Counted from the first letter of the stretch, positions 1-9,052 are shown. The stretch: DNA of 64,000 bases from Nocardioides astragali (GCF_024436375.1 NZ_JAFMZM010000004.1:1-64000), one strand, 5' to 3'. Notes: generated by a model from the sequence alone, not told the origin. A program made the numbers and translations.

Positions 1-950
1 TCGTCCAGCACGGCGGTGATCACGTCGTGCATGTCGTAGGGCTGGTTGGCCCCGTCGGGGATCAGGGTGTCGAGCGCCCGGTCGAGATCCGTCACAGACA
101 GCCCACCTGAGTACTCGGCTGACGCCTCGTACTCAGGTGCGGGGTCGAGGTTGTTCTGCGGGAGGTAGGACAGCATCGCCTTGACGTACTCGAGGGCGTC
201 TTCCTCGTCGGTGGCCATGTAGTGGGCGTTGCCGGACTTGGTGTTGTGGGTCCGGGCGCCGCCGAGGTCCTCCATCGTGACGTCCTCGCCGGTGACGGTC
301 TTGATGACGTCGGGTCCGGTGATGAACATCGCCGAGGTCTGGTCGACCATGATCGTGAAGTCGGTGACCGCGGGGGAGTAGACGTGGCCGCCGGCGCAGT
401 TGCCCATGATCAGGCTGATCTGCGGGATCACGCCCGAGGCGTGCACGTTGCGGCGGAAGATCTCGCCGTACAGCCCCAGGGATACGACGCCCTCCTGGAT
501 GCGGGCGCCGGCGCCCTCGTTGATGCCGATGATCGGGCAGCCGGTCTTCATGGCGAGGTCCATGACCTTGGTGATCTTCTCGCCGTAGACCTCACCGAGC
601 GACCCGCCGAAGACGGTGAAGTCCTGGCTGAACACGCACACCATGCGGCCGTTGACCTCGCCGTAGCCGGTCACCACGCCGTCGCCGTAGGGGCGGGTCT
701 TCTCCAGCCCGAACGCGGTGGAGCGGTGGCGGGCGAGCTCGTCGAGCTCGACGAAGGTGCCCTCGTCGAAGAGGATCTCGATGCGCTCGCGGGCGGTCTT
801 GCGTCCCTTGGCGTGCTGCTTCTCGACCGCCTTCGCCGAGCCCGCGTGCACGGCCTCGTCGAGACGACGCTCCAGATCGGCCAGCTTGCCGGCCGTGGTG
901 TGGATGTCGATTTCCGACCCGCTCGTCAAGTGATCAGTGTGCTCGGTCAT
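1..950 (-). CDS. pccB: Acyl-CoA (propionyl-CoA) carboxylase beta subunit, C-terminus cut by window edge
   Basis: This is the carboxyltransferase subunit of a biotin-dependent acyl-CoA carboxylase; it moves CO2 from carboxybiotin to propionyl-CoA or acetyl-CoA in the cytoplasm. The visible 316 residues contain the N-terminal crotonase-like carboxyltransferase half, with the family motifs [39 protein letters not shown] and [12 protein letters not shown]. The start is ATG at 950-948, preceded on this strand by AAGGGACG as a ribosome binding site. Family members are about 520-540 residues, so roughly 40 percent lies outside the window. It is transcribed divergently from a TetR regulator across a palindromic site. 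Assignment to the AccD5/PccB branch over other AccD paralogues is by general resemblance; the gene family is certain and the substrate is likely. Confidence 0.93.
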   Translation of the reverse strand, partial: MTEHTDHLTSGSEIDIHTTAGKLADLERRLDEAVHAGSAKAVEKQHAKGRKTARERIEILFDEGTFVELDELARHRSTAFGLEKTRPYGDGVVTGYGEVNGRMVCVFSQDFTVFGGSLGEVYGEKITKVMDLAMKTGCPIIGINEGAGARIQEGVVSLGLYGEIFRRNVHASGVIPQISLIMGNCAGGHVYSPAVTDFTIMVDQTSAMFITGPDVIKTVTGEDVTMEDLGGARTHNTKSGNAHYMATDEEDALEYVKAMLSYLPQNNLDPAPEYEASAEYSGGLSVTDLDRALDTLIPDGANQPYDMHDVITAVLD

Positions 951-1017
951 GGCCCGTCCCTTGGTCTGATACTGAGTCTCACACTATGACTCCCAGTGTC
1001 GGCATGCGGTCCGAGTT

Positions 1018-1034
1018 TCAGTCTGCGAGACTGA
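1018..1034. promoter_or_regulatory. Perfect palindrome, probable TetR operator
   Basis: TCAGTCT-GCG-AGACTGA is a perfect 7-bp-arm palindrome ending 15 nt before the ATG of the TetR gene. A related inverted half (TACTGAGTCTCA, 967-978) lies nearer the carboxylase gene, so the divergent promoter region may hold two sites. TetR regulators commonly bind such sites beside their own genes; that this protein binds here is inference. Confidence 0.6.
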
Positions 1035-1049
1035 GTACCAGGAGGTGTG

Positions 1050-1706
1050 ATGGAGCGCGAACGCATGCAAGACATCGCTTTGGATCTGTTTGCGCGTCTC
1101 GGCTACGAGGCCACGAGCGTCGATGACATCGCCACTGCGGCTGGTCTGAGCCGAAGCACGTTCTTCCGGCTTTTCGGCTCCAAGGAGGCAGTGGTCTTCT
1201 TCGACCATGACGCGTTGTTGGCGCGGGTCGAGGAACGCCTCGCGAACTCCGGTGCGGAAGGCACGCTGGCCACCGTTACCGATGCGGTCAAGCTGGTCTT
1301 GATGCACTTCATCGCAGAGGGGGAGCGAGCGCGCGCCCGCTATGGGCTGACGTCCACGGTGGCAGCCCTCAAGGAACGGGAGATCGTCAGCGGCGCTCGA
1401 TACCAGTCACTCTTCCGCCGCTACCTCAGCGCCTGGGGAGACGGTTCGCCCTCTTCCGAGCTGCGGGCGGAGCTGATGGCTGCCAGCGTTGTTGCGGCGC
1501 ACAACCACGTGCTGCGGCGGTGGTTGCGGGGCGAGACCGACGACCCGCACACAGAGGTCGAGGCTGCCTTGGCTGATGTCCATCGGACTCATGGGGCAAG
1601 CCAGGTCGATGCGCCTGCACTCATCATCGTTCCGTCCGGCACGTCCCTCAAACAGGTCGAAGCCGCGGTGCGCCGGCTCGTCGATCCGAGCCATTCGGCG
1701 CCCTAG
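1050..1706 (+). CDS. TetR family transcriptional regulator
   Basis: A DNA-binding repressor-type protein of 218 residues. The N-terminal helix-turn-helix is visible (ALDLFARLGYEATSVDDIAT, then AAGLSRSTFFRLFGSKE at about residues 30-48), which is a canonical TetR domain; the C-terminal two thirds is the ligand and dimer region and has no recognisable signature. ATG at 1050 is chosen because AGGAGG ends 4 nt upstream; a GTG one codon earlier would sit almost on the Shine-Dalgarno. It is divergent from the acyl-CoA carboxylase gene and the shared palindrome suggests it controls itself and possibly that gene. It could also belong to the accessory DNA that follows. The ligand is unknown. Confidence 0.88.
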   Translation: MERERMQDIALDLFARLGYEATSVDDIATAAGLSRSTFFRLFGSKEAVVFFDHDALLARVEERLANSGAEGTLATVTDAVKLVLMHFIAEGERARARYGLTSTVAALKEREIVSGARYQSLFRRYLSAWGDGSPSSELRAELMAASVVAAHNHVLRRWLRGETDDPHTEVEAALADVHRTHGASQVDAPALIIVPSGTSLKQVEAAVRRLVDPSHSAP

Positions 1707-2055
1707 CCACGGTTCATTAGCATCAGCGCCTTGGACCCGAATCGCGTTCGTTTCGGGGCCTTGTGCGCACGTCCCCGTTGCAACTATGGCGGGAGAGACG
1801 TCTACAGGGGCTTTGGCGGGGGAGTGCCCCCCGATGTTGGCCATCGACGGATGACGTTGTGGATGGCCGGCACCCGACGCAAGTCAAGATGTCACCGATC
1901 CGGGCAGCAGACCCCACCGACAGGCAGGTGTGTGGGTGGTGGACCGGGAAGGTGAGGAGGGTTCCGCGGCCCTGCCTACGGGATGCCAACTTCGTGCGCA
2001 CCTACATGGCGACCGCCGCCTCGCCAGCCACCGGACCCGACCGCAGTCGGGCCTG

Positions 2056-2077
2056 GCACACAGTTTGCACACAGTTT
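2056..2077 (+). repeat. Tandem 11-bp repeat, two copies
   Basis: GCACACAGTTT occurs twice back to back. Such short iterated sites can be protein binding sites in plasmid-like or integrative elements, but two copies are too few to assign a role. Confidence 0.5.
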
Positions 2078-2381
2078 CTCGCGGTTCGGTAACAGTGCAG
2101 CGGCAACGGCACGTGGCCGCCGAAGTGGTCAATATTGTGGGAGTTACAGGGAGTCGATTGCGGATGCGACTGTGGGGGAAGTGTTCCGAGGTCAGTCGGC
2201 AAGCAGGCCGTCGTGCCCCGCCCATACCGGTCATCGGGGGGCGGGGCACTGTCATGTGACCTCGGACACAACTGATCCGTAACCTTCGAAGCGCTGCCAA
2301 CCTTTCGCTGAAGGAGCTGCCATCCCTGTGGTCGTACGCCGGAACCTGATGGAACCGGGAATGTCGATCGGCGGTTCCGAA

Positions 2382-2427
2382 GGCTCGTCGGGTCAGGGAG
2401 CTGGCCTGCGACTTGACCCGGCGAGCC
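2382..2427. repeat. Inverted repeat with 14-bp arms (13/14 paired)
   Basis: GGCTCGTCGGGTCA (2382-2395) faces TGACCCGGCGAGCC (2414-2427) across 18 nt; only one arm position is mismatched. No T-run follows, so it is not a typical terminator. Confidence 0.7.
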
Positions 2428-2488
2428 CCCAATGTCACTCGGTTGATCGGAATCTGCCTCGCCGGGCACGTCCTACGGCAGATCTGGG

Positions 2489-2542
2489 CTGCACATCCCT
2501 TTGCAACATTGGCGGGGAACAACACGGGAAAGGGATGTGCAG
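2489..2542. repeat. Perfect inverted repeat with 14-bp arms
   Basis: CTGCACATCCCTTT (2489-2502) and AAAGGGATGTGCAG (2529-2542) are exact reverse complements separated by 26 nt. It lies 62 bp from the preceding inverted repeat, in a gene-free stretch upstream of the excisionase/integrase pair. Possible roles are a transfer or replication origin hairpin, a regulator site, or the ends of a very small lost element. Confidence 0.75.
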
Positions 2543-2979
2543 GATTCGTTGGTGCCAGCATCCGTGGTGGGAGTTCCTAGGCGGGTCGCGAGTTCGCCCC
2601 TCGACACAGGAATGTCGTTCTCCTGCCCTCCACCTGCACTCACCAGGGTCGAAATCGACACCAAGTAACGGCTAACGGCCGAAGCACCAGGTGCAGTGTT
2701 TCCGCAGGTCAGAGGGTATTTTCGGGCACGACGACGAACGACCGAAACCCCGGGATGTGTTCCGCCGCAACCTCTGAAGACGGCCTCGGGACCTCGCTAC
2801 TCCCCGCCCCGGCGCGGAGGCACCGCCAGCGATCGTCTTCGTCGTCGACGCTGCACACGACGGCACATGCGAGCGATCCTGAACCGGGGGGACGCTCGGC
2901 GGCACGGTCCCTACGGCCGAGACGGCCGAGGACAGGCGAGGGGACGCACCGGTCCAATGGGGCAGCGGGGGGACGGGTA

Positions 2980-3255
2980 GTGAGTCCATCCCACCACGCG
3001 GCAACCCTGGCCGCCGACGACATCGACCGCTACGACCCGCCAACCAACACCCGGATCGACACCTGGGCCCGCGGTGAACTTGAGCCGGACTCGTCCTGGC
3101 AGCTGCAGGCCGCGGCCCTCTGCCATGACACGGACCAGGACCTCGGCTGGAACGAACGGGGCCTCGACGGCCAGACCACCTCAACGCCGCGTCGTCCCCG
3201 TCCACCGGCGACGTCGGCTGAGGGGGAACCCGGGGGCCCCGGCACCGGCCGCTGA
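2980..3255 (+). CDS. Possible small hypothetical protein
   Basis: A 91-codon frame from GTG with high GC at third positions and an ordinary, acidic mid-section (ADDIDRYDPPTNTRIDTWA, then ELEPDSSWQLQAAALC), unlike the Arg/Pro-rich frames around it. There is no clear ribosome binding site and no recognised family; the C-terminus is low complexity. It lies 187 bp upstream of the excisionase-like gene in the same direction, so it may be the remnant of an element gene. It may equally be a chance frame. Confidence 0.3.
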   Translation: MSPSHHAATLAADDIDRYDPPTNTRIDTWARGELEPDSSWQLQAAALCHDTDQDLGWNERGLDGQTTSTPRRPRPPATSAEGEPGGPGTGR

Positions 3256-3442
3256 AAAATGTCGGTTACACGTGATCGCCCAGAGCCGACTCGAATCCGT
3301 AGGTGACTACCAGAGCAGCACCGGACGGCGCCGGAGACCGCCCGACTCACTGGCTGATCCATCAGCCCAGTGCTGCTACTGCACGCGGCACGAACAGGCC
3401 CGAGACCGCCTCGCGGCCACCCCATCACTGAAAGGACCCGAG

Positions 3443-3679
3443 ATGAGTTTCTCCATCATCACCACCGTCTCCATCCCCGACGGCAAGGACGAGGACCTAC
3501 TGACGCTGACCGAGGTCGCCGCCATCCTCCGCGTCCCCGTCAACACCCTGCGCTGGTGGCGCCAGTGCGGCGACGGTCCCCGCTTCTTCAAGATCGGCCG
3601 CCACCTCCTCACCACCATCGGCGACCTCCGCGGCTGGATCAACGACCAGAAGAATCACGCCGACCCTGACATTGCCTGA
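3443..3679 (+). CDS. xis: Excisionase-like helix-turn-helix DNA-binding protein
   Basis: A 78-residue protein with one MerR/excisionase-type helix-turn-helix (LLTLTEVAAILRVPVNTLRW, then GPRFFKIGRHLL and a short wing). In actinobacterial integrative elements such a gene directly precedes the integrase and acts as directionality factor for excision. ATG at 3443 is preceded by GAAAGGA as ribosome binding site. The integrase starts 177 bp downstream in the same orientation. The role as excisionase follows from size, fold and position; a plain regulator is the alternative. Confidence 0.75.
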   Translation: MSFSIITTVSIPDGKDEDLLTLTEVAAILRVPVNTLRWWRQCGDGPRFFKIGRHLLTTIGDLRGWINDQKNHADPDIA

Positions 3680-3856
3680 CGGACGCTCGCGCCGGCGCCA
3701 GCGCAGCGCCGGCCAACGCGTCAGCAGTCCACAGGCGGCCTGGCGGCCCGCGCTCTCCACAGGCCGCCTCAGGACTCGCAAGGTGGACCGGAAGATTCGA
3801 TTGGATGCGTGACAGCACGCAGCTGGCTCAAACCGGGTAGGAAGGGTGAGGCGACG

Positions 3857-5008
3857 ATGCGGACCGGACGACCGCCACTGACGGTCGGCACCTGGGGTGA
3901 CATCAGCACCCTGCGGATGCCCAACGGCAGCTGGCGGGCCCGCGCGCGGTACCGCGACTACGACGGGACCGTCACCCAGATCGCTCGCTTTCGACCCACC
4001 AGAACCGAGGCGATCTCCGCGCTGAAGCTCGCCATCACCGAGCGCCAGGACCCCACCGCCTCTGCGCTCACCGGTCACATGCGCGTGAAGCTCCTGATCG
4101 AGGTCTACCTGGAGGACGTCGCCACCCGAGCCAGCCTCGCTCCCACGAGCCGCGAGCGGTACGCCAAGCTCGCCGTCGACCTCATCAAGCCCGGCATGGG
4201 TGACCTGCAGGTCCGCGAGATCACCGTCCCGGCCATCAACCGATTCCTCGCCGCCATCGCGCGCAAGCACGGCTACGGCACCGCCAAGATGACCCGCTCG
4301 GTGCTCAGCGGCATGGTCCAGCTCGCCATTGACCACGGCGCGCTGCGTGACAACCCGGTCCGACAGGCACGCCGCCTGGAGGCCCCACGCCGCCAGTCGC
4401 CCCGGGCGCTCAGCGTCGCCGAGCACGCCGAGCTGCTTGACAAGGTCGCCGCGGACCGCAAGGCACGCGAGCTGGACCTCGTCGACCTGATCGAGTTCCT
4501 CTCCGCCACCGGCACCCGCATCGGCGAGGCCAGCGCCGTCCGGACGCGCTACCTCGACCTCGACGCCGGCGTCGTCGAGATCACCGCCACCACCATTGAC
4601 GGCGGCATCCAGGAATGGACCAAGACCGACGCCGGCTGGCGGGTCCTTGCGCTCCCTCCTCACGTGGTCGCCACCCTCCGGCGACGCATCGCCGACCCGG
4701 CGATCAACACCGACGAGGTTCTCTTCCCCTCGCCGCTCGGCAGGGTCCGCAACCGGTCCAACACCACCGGCGAGCTGCGACGCCTCTTCGACCGTATCGG
4801 GTTCGACTGGGTCACCTCGCACACCTTCCGCAAGACCGTCGCCACTCGCCTCGACGAGGCCGGCATCAGCGCCCGCCAGGTGGCCGACCAGCTCGGCCAC
4901 CGCAACCCGTCGATGACCACCGACGTCTACATGGGACGCAAGACGACCGTCGCGGCAGCCGCGACGATCCTCGGCCGGCCGAGCACCCGCGAGCCCGAGT
5001 CGCCGTAG
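3857..5008 (+). CDS. int: Tyrosine recombinase / site-specific integrase
   Basis: A 383-residue phage-type integrase that cuts and joins DNA through a tyrosine. Arm-binding region at about residues 15-60, a SAM-like core-binding domain (about 70-150), then the catalytic domain: first Arg in ATGTRIGEA, HTFRK for the His-x-x-Arg box, LGHRNPSMTTDVYMG for the last His and the nucleophile Tyr. All catalytic residues appear present. The start is ATG 3857; GTG 3809 in frame would add 16 residues and cannot be excluded. The gene ends 116 bp from the 3' end of tRNA-Lys, the usual place for a tRNA-targeting integrase. No replication, transfer or cargo genes accompany it, so the element seems reduced to xis-int. 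Confidence 0.93.
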   Translation: MRTGRPPLTVGTWGDISTLRMPNGSWRARARYRDYDGTVTQIARFRPTRTEAISALKLAITERQDPTASALTGHMRVKLLIEVYLEDVATRASLAPTSRERYAKLAVDLIKPGMGDLQVREITVPAINRFLAAIARKHGYGTAKMTRSVLSGMVQLAIDHGALRDNPVRQARRLEAPRRQSPRALSVAEHAELLDKVAADRKARELDLVDLIEFLSATGTRIGEASAVRTRYLDLDAGVVEITATTIDGGIQEWTKTDAGWRVLALPPHVVATLRRRIADPAINTDEVLFPSPLGRVRNRSNTTGELRRLFDRIGFDWVTSHTFRKTVATRLDEAGISARQVADQLGHRNPSMTTDVYMGRKTTVAAAATILGRPSTREPESP

Positions 5009-5082
5009 GTCAGACGCAGCTCTGAAGCCGTCGAGGACCCCGACTTTTCGGGCACTTAACGGGCACCGGGCTGGCAACGAGA

Positions 5083-5118
5083 AAGCCCCTGACCAGCGTC
5101 TTCGCTGGTCAGGGGCTT
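5083..5118. terminator. Perfect 16-bp hairpin between integrase and tRNA-Lys
   Basis: Arms 5083-5098 and 5103-5118 are exact complements around a TCTT loop. It begins 7 nt beyond the tRNA-Lys 3' end and also follows the integrase, so it can stop transcription from both sides. Its core AGCCCCTGAC recurs in the hairpin behind tRNA-His at 8167. Confidence 0.8.
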
Positions 5119-5124
5119 GATGTG

Positions 5125-5197
<73 letters not shown>

Positions 5198-5271
5198 GTG
5201 CGGTGAAGCGAGTAGAACATTACCCCGTCGTGACCGGCGGGCGAAATCGAGGTCAGGTCCCGGACGGGTGC

Positions 5272-6846
5272 TCAGAGGTCGGCGAGGACGGCCTGCGCGG
5301 CGTTGTGGCCGCCGAGTCCGGAGACCGCACCACCGCGACGCGCGCCCGACCCGCACAGCAGGACGACGTCGTGCTCGGTCTGCACGCCCCACTGCTGCGC
5401 GGGGGTCTCGAGGCGGGCGCGGTTGGGCGCCCACGGCCACTCGAGGTCGCCGTGGAAGATGTGGCCGCCGGGCATCGCGAGGTCCTTCTCGATGTCCTGC
5501 GGGATCTTCACCTCGATGCACCGCCTGCCGTCGGTGTCGGTGGCCAGGCAGTCGTCGAGCGGCTCCGCGAGCACCGCGCCGAGGGAGGCGAGGGCCCGCT
5601 GCGTGGCCACGTCGCGGGCGCCCGGGTCGGCGTCGAAGAGGTCGGCGGGGGTGTGGAGGCCGAAGTAGGTCAGGGTGTGCGCCGAGCCGGCGCGGTCGCC
5701 CAGGATCGACGGGTCGGAGAGGCTGTGGCAGTAGACCTCGCCCGGCATCGGGTCGGGCACCGCGCCGCCGGCAGCGGCGGCGTACGCCTGCTCGAGCTGG
5801 CTGTAGTCCTCGGCGAGGTGGAGGGTGCCGGCGAAGGCCACCTCCGGGTCGGCGCCGGACGCGAGCGCGGGCAGCCGGTCGAGCAGGAGGTTGATCTTGA
5901 GCTGGGAGCCGACCGGCTTGGTCTCGGGGTCCTCACCCTCGCCGAGCAGGATCCGGAGCACCCACGGCGCGACGCCGGACAGGACCCGCCGGGCGGTGAC
6001 CGTCCGCTCGCGGGTGCCGTCGTGCCAGACGACCTCGGCGCCGTCGGGACCGGGGGAGATGGCGCTCACGCCGGCACCGGTGACGATCTCTGCCCCGGCG
6101 TCCACCGCGGCCCGAGCGAGCGCGTCGGTGACGGCACCCATGCCGCCCACAGGCACCCGCCACTCACCGGTCCCGTTGCCGATCAGGTGGTAGAGGAAGC
6201 AGCGGTTCTGGATCAGCGAGAGGTCGTTCAAGGACGCGAAGGTGCCGATCAGGGCGTCGGTCGCGACCACCCCGCGGACCGTGTCGTCGGTGAAGCGCGA
6301 CCGGATGGCACGGCCGAGGGGCTCCTCCACCACGTCGGTCCAGATCCGCTCCTCGACCAGCGCTCGCACGTCGCGCTCGAGGGGGAGCGGCCGCATGAGG
6401 GTCGGCGCCACGACCTCGGCGAAGCGTGCGACCTCGGCGTAGAAGTCCTGCCACGCGGCGTACTCCTCGTCGCCGCCGGTCAGGTCGCGGAACGAGGCTC
6501 GCGTCGCATCGCCCTCGGGGCGTTCGACGAGCAGGCCGCCGGTGCGCTCGCCGCGCGTCCAGGGCGTGTACGACGCCGTGGTGCGCGAGGCGAGGCGGAC
6601 GTCGAGGTCCAGGTCGGCCATCAGCTGCTCCGGCATCAGACTGACCAGGTAGGAGTAGCGCGAGAGCCGGGCAGGGTGCCCGGCGAACGGCTCGAGGGAG
6701 ACGGCGGCCCCGCCCGTGTGGTCCAGGCGCTCCAGCACGAGGACCGAGAGGCCGGCGCGCGCGAGGTAGGCAGCGCTGACCAGCCCGTTGTGGCCGCCGC
6801 CGACCACGACGACGTCATATCTGGAGTTGCCGTTGCCGGAATTCAC
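5272..6846 (-). CDS. FAD-dependent oxidoreductase, phytoene-desaturase-like family
   Basis: A 524-residue flavoprotein of the NAD(P)/FAD-dependent oxidoreductase superfamily, nearest to the PYROXD2 / CrtI-like branch. The N-terminus has the dinucleotide-binding fold DVVVVGGGHNGLVSAAYLAR followed by an acidic end of the second strand (VLERLDHTGG). The C-terminus has the family's FAD-contact segment (GSGARRGGAVSGLGGHNAAQ). The substrate is unknown; no carotenoid genes are nearby, so a pigment role is not supported. Start is GTG 6846, preceded by a -10-like TACGTT 6 nt upstream, suggesting a leaderless mRNA. It is divergent from the FUSC-type gene. Confidence 0.88.
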   Translation of the reverse strand: MNSGNGNSRYDVVVVGGGHNGLVSAAYLARAGLSVLVLERLDHTGGAAVSLEPFAGHPARLSRYSYLVSLMPEQLMADLDLDVRLASRTTASYTPWTRGERTGGLLVERPEGDATRASFRDLTGGDEEYAAWQDFYAEVARFAEVVAPTLMRPLPLERDVRALVEERIWTDVVEEPLGRAIRSRFTDDTVRGVVATDALIGTFASLNDLSLIQNRCFLYHLIGNGTGEWRVPVGGMGAVTDALARAAVDAGAEIVTGAGVSAISPGPDGAEVVWHDGTRERTVTARRVLSGVAPWVLRILLGEGEDPETKPVGSQLKINLLLDRLPALASGADPEVAFAGTLHLAEDYSQLEQAYAAAAGGAVPDPMPGEVYCHSLSDPSILGDRAGSAHTLTYFGLHTPADLFDADPGARDVATQRALASLGAVLAEPLDDCLATDTDGRRCIEVKIPQDIEKDLAMPGGHIFHGDLEWPWAPNRARLETPAQQWGVQTEHDVVLLCGSGARRGGAVSGLGGHNAAQAVLADL

Positions 6847-7018
6847 CGGCCCAACGTAGACCCTCCTGCCGACCAGGGCCGGGCGGCGCCCCGCGCCCGA
6901 GCCGCCTCGGTCGGTGCGTCATGATCGGTCCCCCGCGAGAGGAAGGGCCGACGATGTGCCGACCAGTTCGTTGCCGGACGTGCGGCCTGACGACGTGGGC
7001 GCCCGTAGTGTCGGGCGG

Positions 7019-8134
7019 ATGAGGCTGACACCGAGGCAGACACCCAGGGAGACCCTGAGGGAGCGGGTCGACCGAGTGCTCGGCGACCCGATCTGGTGGG
7101 ACGACGTCCTCCAGCTGGCCAAGACCGTGCTGGCGGCCGTCGCCGCGTGGATCATCGCGGCCAACCTTCTGGACCTGCCCCAGCCGTTCCTGGCCCCGTG
7201 GGCGGCGCTGCTGGTGGTGCACGCCACGGTCTACCGGACGTTCTCCAAGGGGACCCAGCAGGTCGCGGCCACGGTGGTCGCGGTGCTGCTCGCCACAGTC
7301 GTGGGGGAGGCGCTCGGCCTCACGACGGGAGCCATCGCGCTGCTGCTGGGGCTCGCGCTCGTGCTCGGCGCGGTGCCGTGGCTGGGCGCCGAGGCCACGA
7401 CCATCGCCACGACCGGCCTGGTGGTCCTCACAACCGGGTTCGACAACGACGTCCTGCTCGTCTCGCGACTCCTCGACACGGCGATCGGGGTGGCCGTGGG
7501 GCTGCTGGTCAACGTGCTCGTGTGGCCGCCCCTGCGACGTCGTACGGCCGCCGAGGCGCTGGAGCGCGTCGACGACGGCATCGGTGAGCTCCTGGTCGAC
7601 ATGGCGGACGGTCTGCGAGCGAGGTGCCAGGACGCGGACGTCGCCGCGTGGACCGACCGCACCCGCGACCTCGACGCTGACCTGGAGCGTGCGTGGGCCC
7701 TGGTGCGGCAGGCGCAGGAGAGTGCCCGGATGAACCCGCGCCGGTCGGCTCGGCGGATGAAGGACCCGCAGCAATGGCTCGAGCTGCTGCGTCGGATGGA
7801 GCAGGCGGTCGCCGAGACGCGCAGCCTCGCCCGCACCCTCGGCGGCCAGCAGGCCCACCGGGAGACGTGGGGCGAGGCGTTCGCGGTGCCCTGGATCGGG
7901 ATGCTCGGTGACGCCGGTCGGGCCGCCGGCGGCGACCCGGCCGCGCTGCTCGACGTACGCCGACGTCTCGAGGCCTTCACCGAGGAGCTGCGAGCGACCG
8001 AGCGCTCACCCGAGTGGCCGATCTACGGTGCGCTCATCATCAACTTGCGCAACATCGTCGACGCCATGGACAAGGTCGCCGAGGCCGACCCGATCGGGGG
8101 CAAGCCTCTTCCGCTGCGGCTCCCGGTCGGGTAG
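7019..8134 (+). CDS. FUSC / aromatic acid exporter family membrane protein
   Basis: A 371-residue integral membrane protein. About six hydrophobic helices fill residues 20-180 (segments around LAKTVLAAVAAWIIAANLL, APWAALLVVHATVY, VAATVVAVLLATVVGEALGL, AIALLLGLALVLGAV and LDTAIGVAVGLLVNVLVW), followed by a long cytoplasmic helical region, the half-FUSC layout of ArAE_1-type proteins. Relatives export aromatic acids or shield the envelope; the substrate here is unknown. ATG 7019 is chosen because TAGTGT lies 7 nt upstream, fitting a leaderless start; the frame stays open upstream to 6914, but that extension has non-protein-like composition. Monocistronic, ending just before the tRNA-His terminator. 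Confidence 0.82.
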   Translation: MRLTPRQTPRETLRERVDRVLGDPIWWDDVLQLAKTVLAAVAAWIIAANLLDLPQPFLAPWAALLVVHATVYRTFSKGTQQVAATVVAVLLATVVGEALGLTTGAIALLLGLALVLGAVPWLGAEATTIATTGLVVLTTGFDNDVLLVSRLLDTAIGVAVGLLVNVLVWPPLRRRTAAEALERVDDGIGELLVDMADGLRARCQDADVAAWTDRTRDLDADLERAWALVRQAQESARMNPRRSARRMKDPQQWLELLRRMEQAVAETRSLARTLGGQQAHRETWGEAFAVPWIGMLGDAGRAAGGDPAALLDVRRRLEAFTEELRATERSPEWPIYGALIINLRNIVDAMDKVAEADPIGGKPLPLRLPVG

Positions 8135-8166
8135 TGGCGTACCTGAGGCGAGACGCACGGAAATGG

Positions 8167-8207
8167 GTCGAGCCCCTGACCGCATCTCTGCGAGTCAGGG
8201 GCTCGAC
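8167..8207 (-). terminator. Hairpin downstream of tRNA-His
   Basis: GTCGAGCCCCTGAC (8167-8180) pairs exactly with GTCAGGGGCTCGAC (8194-8207), loop 13 nt. It starts 4 nt beyond the encoded CCA of tRNA-His and also lies downstream of the FUSC gene on the other strand. Confidence 0.8.
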
Positions 8208-8211
8208 CATC

Positions 8212-8288
8212 TGGGGTGAGTAACGGGACTCGAACCCGCGACATCCGCCACCACAAGGCGGCGCTCTACCAGCTGAGCTATACCCACC
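8212..8288 (-). tRNA. tRNA-His (anticodon GTG)
   Basis: Cloverleaf with the extra 5' G typical of tRNA-His, acceptor GTGGGTA/TACTCAC, D-arm TAGCTCAGCTGGTAGAGC, anticodon stem CCGCC/GGCGG with loop TTGTGGT (GTG), T-arm GCGGG-TTCGAGT-CCCGT, discriminator C and an encoded CCA. Confidence 0.96.
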
Positions 8289-8333
8289 ATGTCCGCTCGC
8301 GCTTCCGCGAGGACGACGAGAAGTGTAGGGCAA

Positions 8334-8990
8334 TCAACCAGCAGGGGCCGCATCGAGGTCGGCATCCGGGCCGGCGTCGGGACCGAGCCCGGTCAGCTGG
8401 CCGCCGTGCCTGGCGGCGATCTCCCTGGCCTGCGCGCTGTCGGGGCCCGGCTGGGGCACGAACACGGCCTCGCGGTAGTAGCGCAGCTCCTCGATGCTCT
8501 CCTGGATGTCGGCCAGCGCGCGGTGGTTGCCGCGCTTGGTCGGGGCCGCGAAGTAGGCCCGCGGGAACCACCGGCGCGACAGCTCCTTGATCGAGGAGAC
8601 GTCGACGATGCGGTAGTGCAGGAAGGACTCCAGGCCGGGCATGTCGCGGGCGAGGAAGGCGCGGTCGGTGGCCACGGTGTTGCCGGCCAGCGGCGGCCGG
8701 CTGCCATCGGGGCAGTGCTCCTTGATGTAGGCGAGCACCTGCTCCTCGGCCTCTGCGAGCGTCAGGCCGCTCGCGAGCTCGTCGAGCAGTCCCGACTTCT
8801 CGTGCATGCTCCGGACGAAGTCGATCATCTGGTCGAGCGCTTCCTGCGGCGGCTTGATGATCACGTCGAGGCCCTCGCCCAGCACGTTGAGCTCGAAGTC
8901 CGTGACGAGCGCGGCCACCTCGATCAGCGCGTCGGCGCGCAGGTCGAGGCCGGTCATCTCGCAGTCGATCCACACCAGCTTGTCGTTCAC
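8334..8990 (-). CDS. orn: Oligoribonuclease (DEDDh 3'-5' exoribonuclease)
   Basis: Degrades 2-5 nt RNA fragments, and pGpG from c-di-GMP turnover where present, to mononucleotides in the cytoplasm. The 218-residue protein has all three exonuclease motifs: [12 protein letters not shown] (Exo I, Asp-x-Glu), [15 protein letters not shown] (Exo II) and [10 protein letters not shown] (Exo III with the catalytic His-x(4)-Asp). Orn is usually about 180-200 residues; the extra length is a disordered Ala/Asp/Pro tail. The start is GTG 8990, giving [11 protein letters not shown] as in known actinobacterial Orn; TAGGGT lies 8 nt upstream, so the mRNA is probably leaderless. Confidence 0.95.
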   Translation of the reverse strand: MNDKLVWIDCEMTGLDLRADALIEVAALVTDFELNVLGEGLDVIIKPPQEALDQMIDFVRSMHEKSGLLDELASGLTLAEAEEQVLAYIKEHCPDGSRPPLAGNTVATDRAFLARDMPGLESFLHYRIVDVSSIKELSRRWFPRAYFAAPTKRGNHRALADIQESIEELRYYREAVFVPQPGPDSAQAREIAARHGGQLTGLGPDAGPDADLDAAPAG

Positions 8991-9052
8991 GATCGGCAAC
9001 CCTACCGACCACTCTCAGCGTCGACTCAGGCTCACCTCCTACCCTTCGGGTT

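Larger units (their letters stand above)
1707..2979. other. 1.27 kb with no credible gene; inverted and direct repeats
   Basis: No reading frame here has the amino-acid composition, start context or motifs of a real protein; the frames that stay open are rich in Arg, Pro, Ser and Cys, as expected of random high-GC DNA. What it does contain is a tandem 11-mer (2056-2077), a 7-bp inverted repeat GGAACCG/CGGTTCC (2351-2378) and two 14-bp-arm inverted repeats (2382-2427 and 2489-2542). I searched by eye for a copy of the tRNA-Lys 3' end and found none. It reads like decayed or regulatory DNA of the neighbouring integrated element. Confidence 0.6.

Noticed and set aside
1884..2561. 225-codon minus-strand frame in the gene-poor region
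   Set aside because: Arg/Pro/Ser/Cys-rich composition, no motif, no ribosome binding site; it runs through the inverted repeats.
3280..3310. GACTCGAATCC as a possible tRNA-derived attachment copy
   Set aside because: It shares only a short T-loop-like word; flanks do not match tRNA-Lys or any other tRNA.
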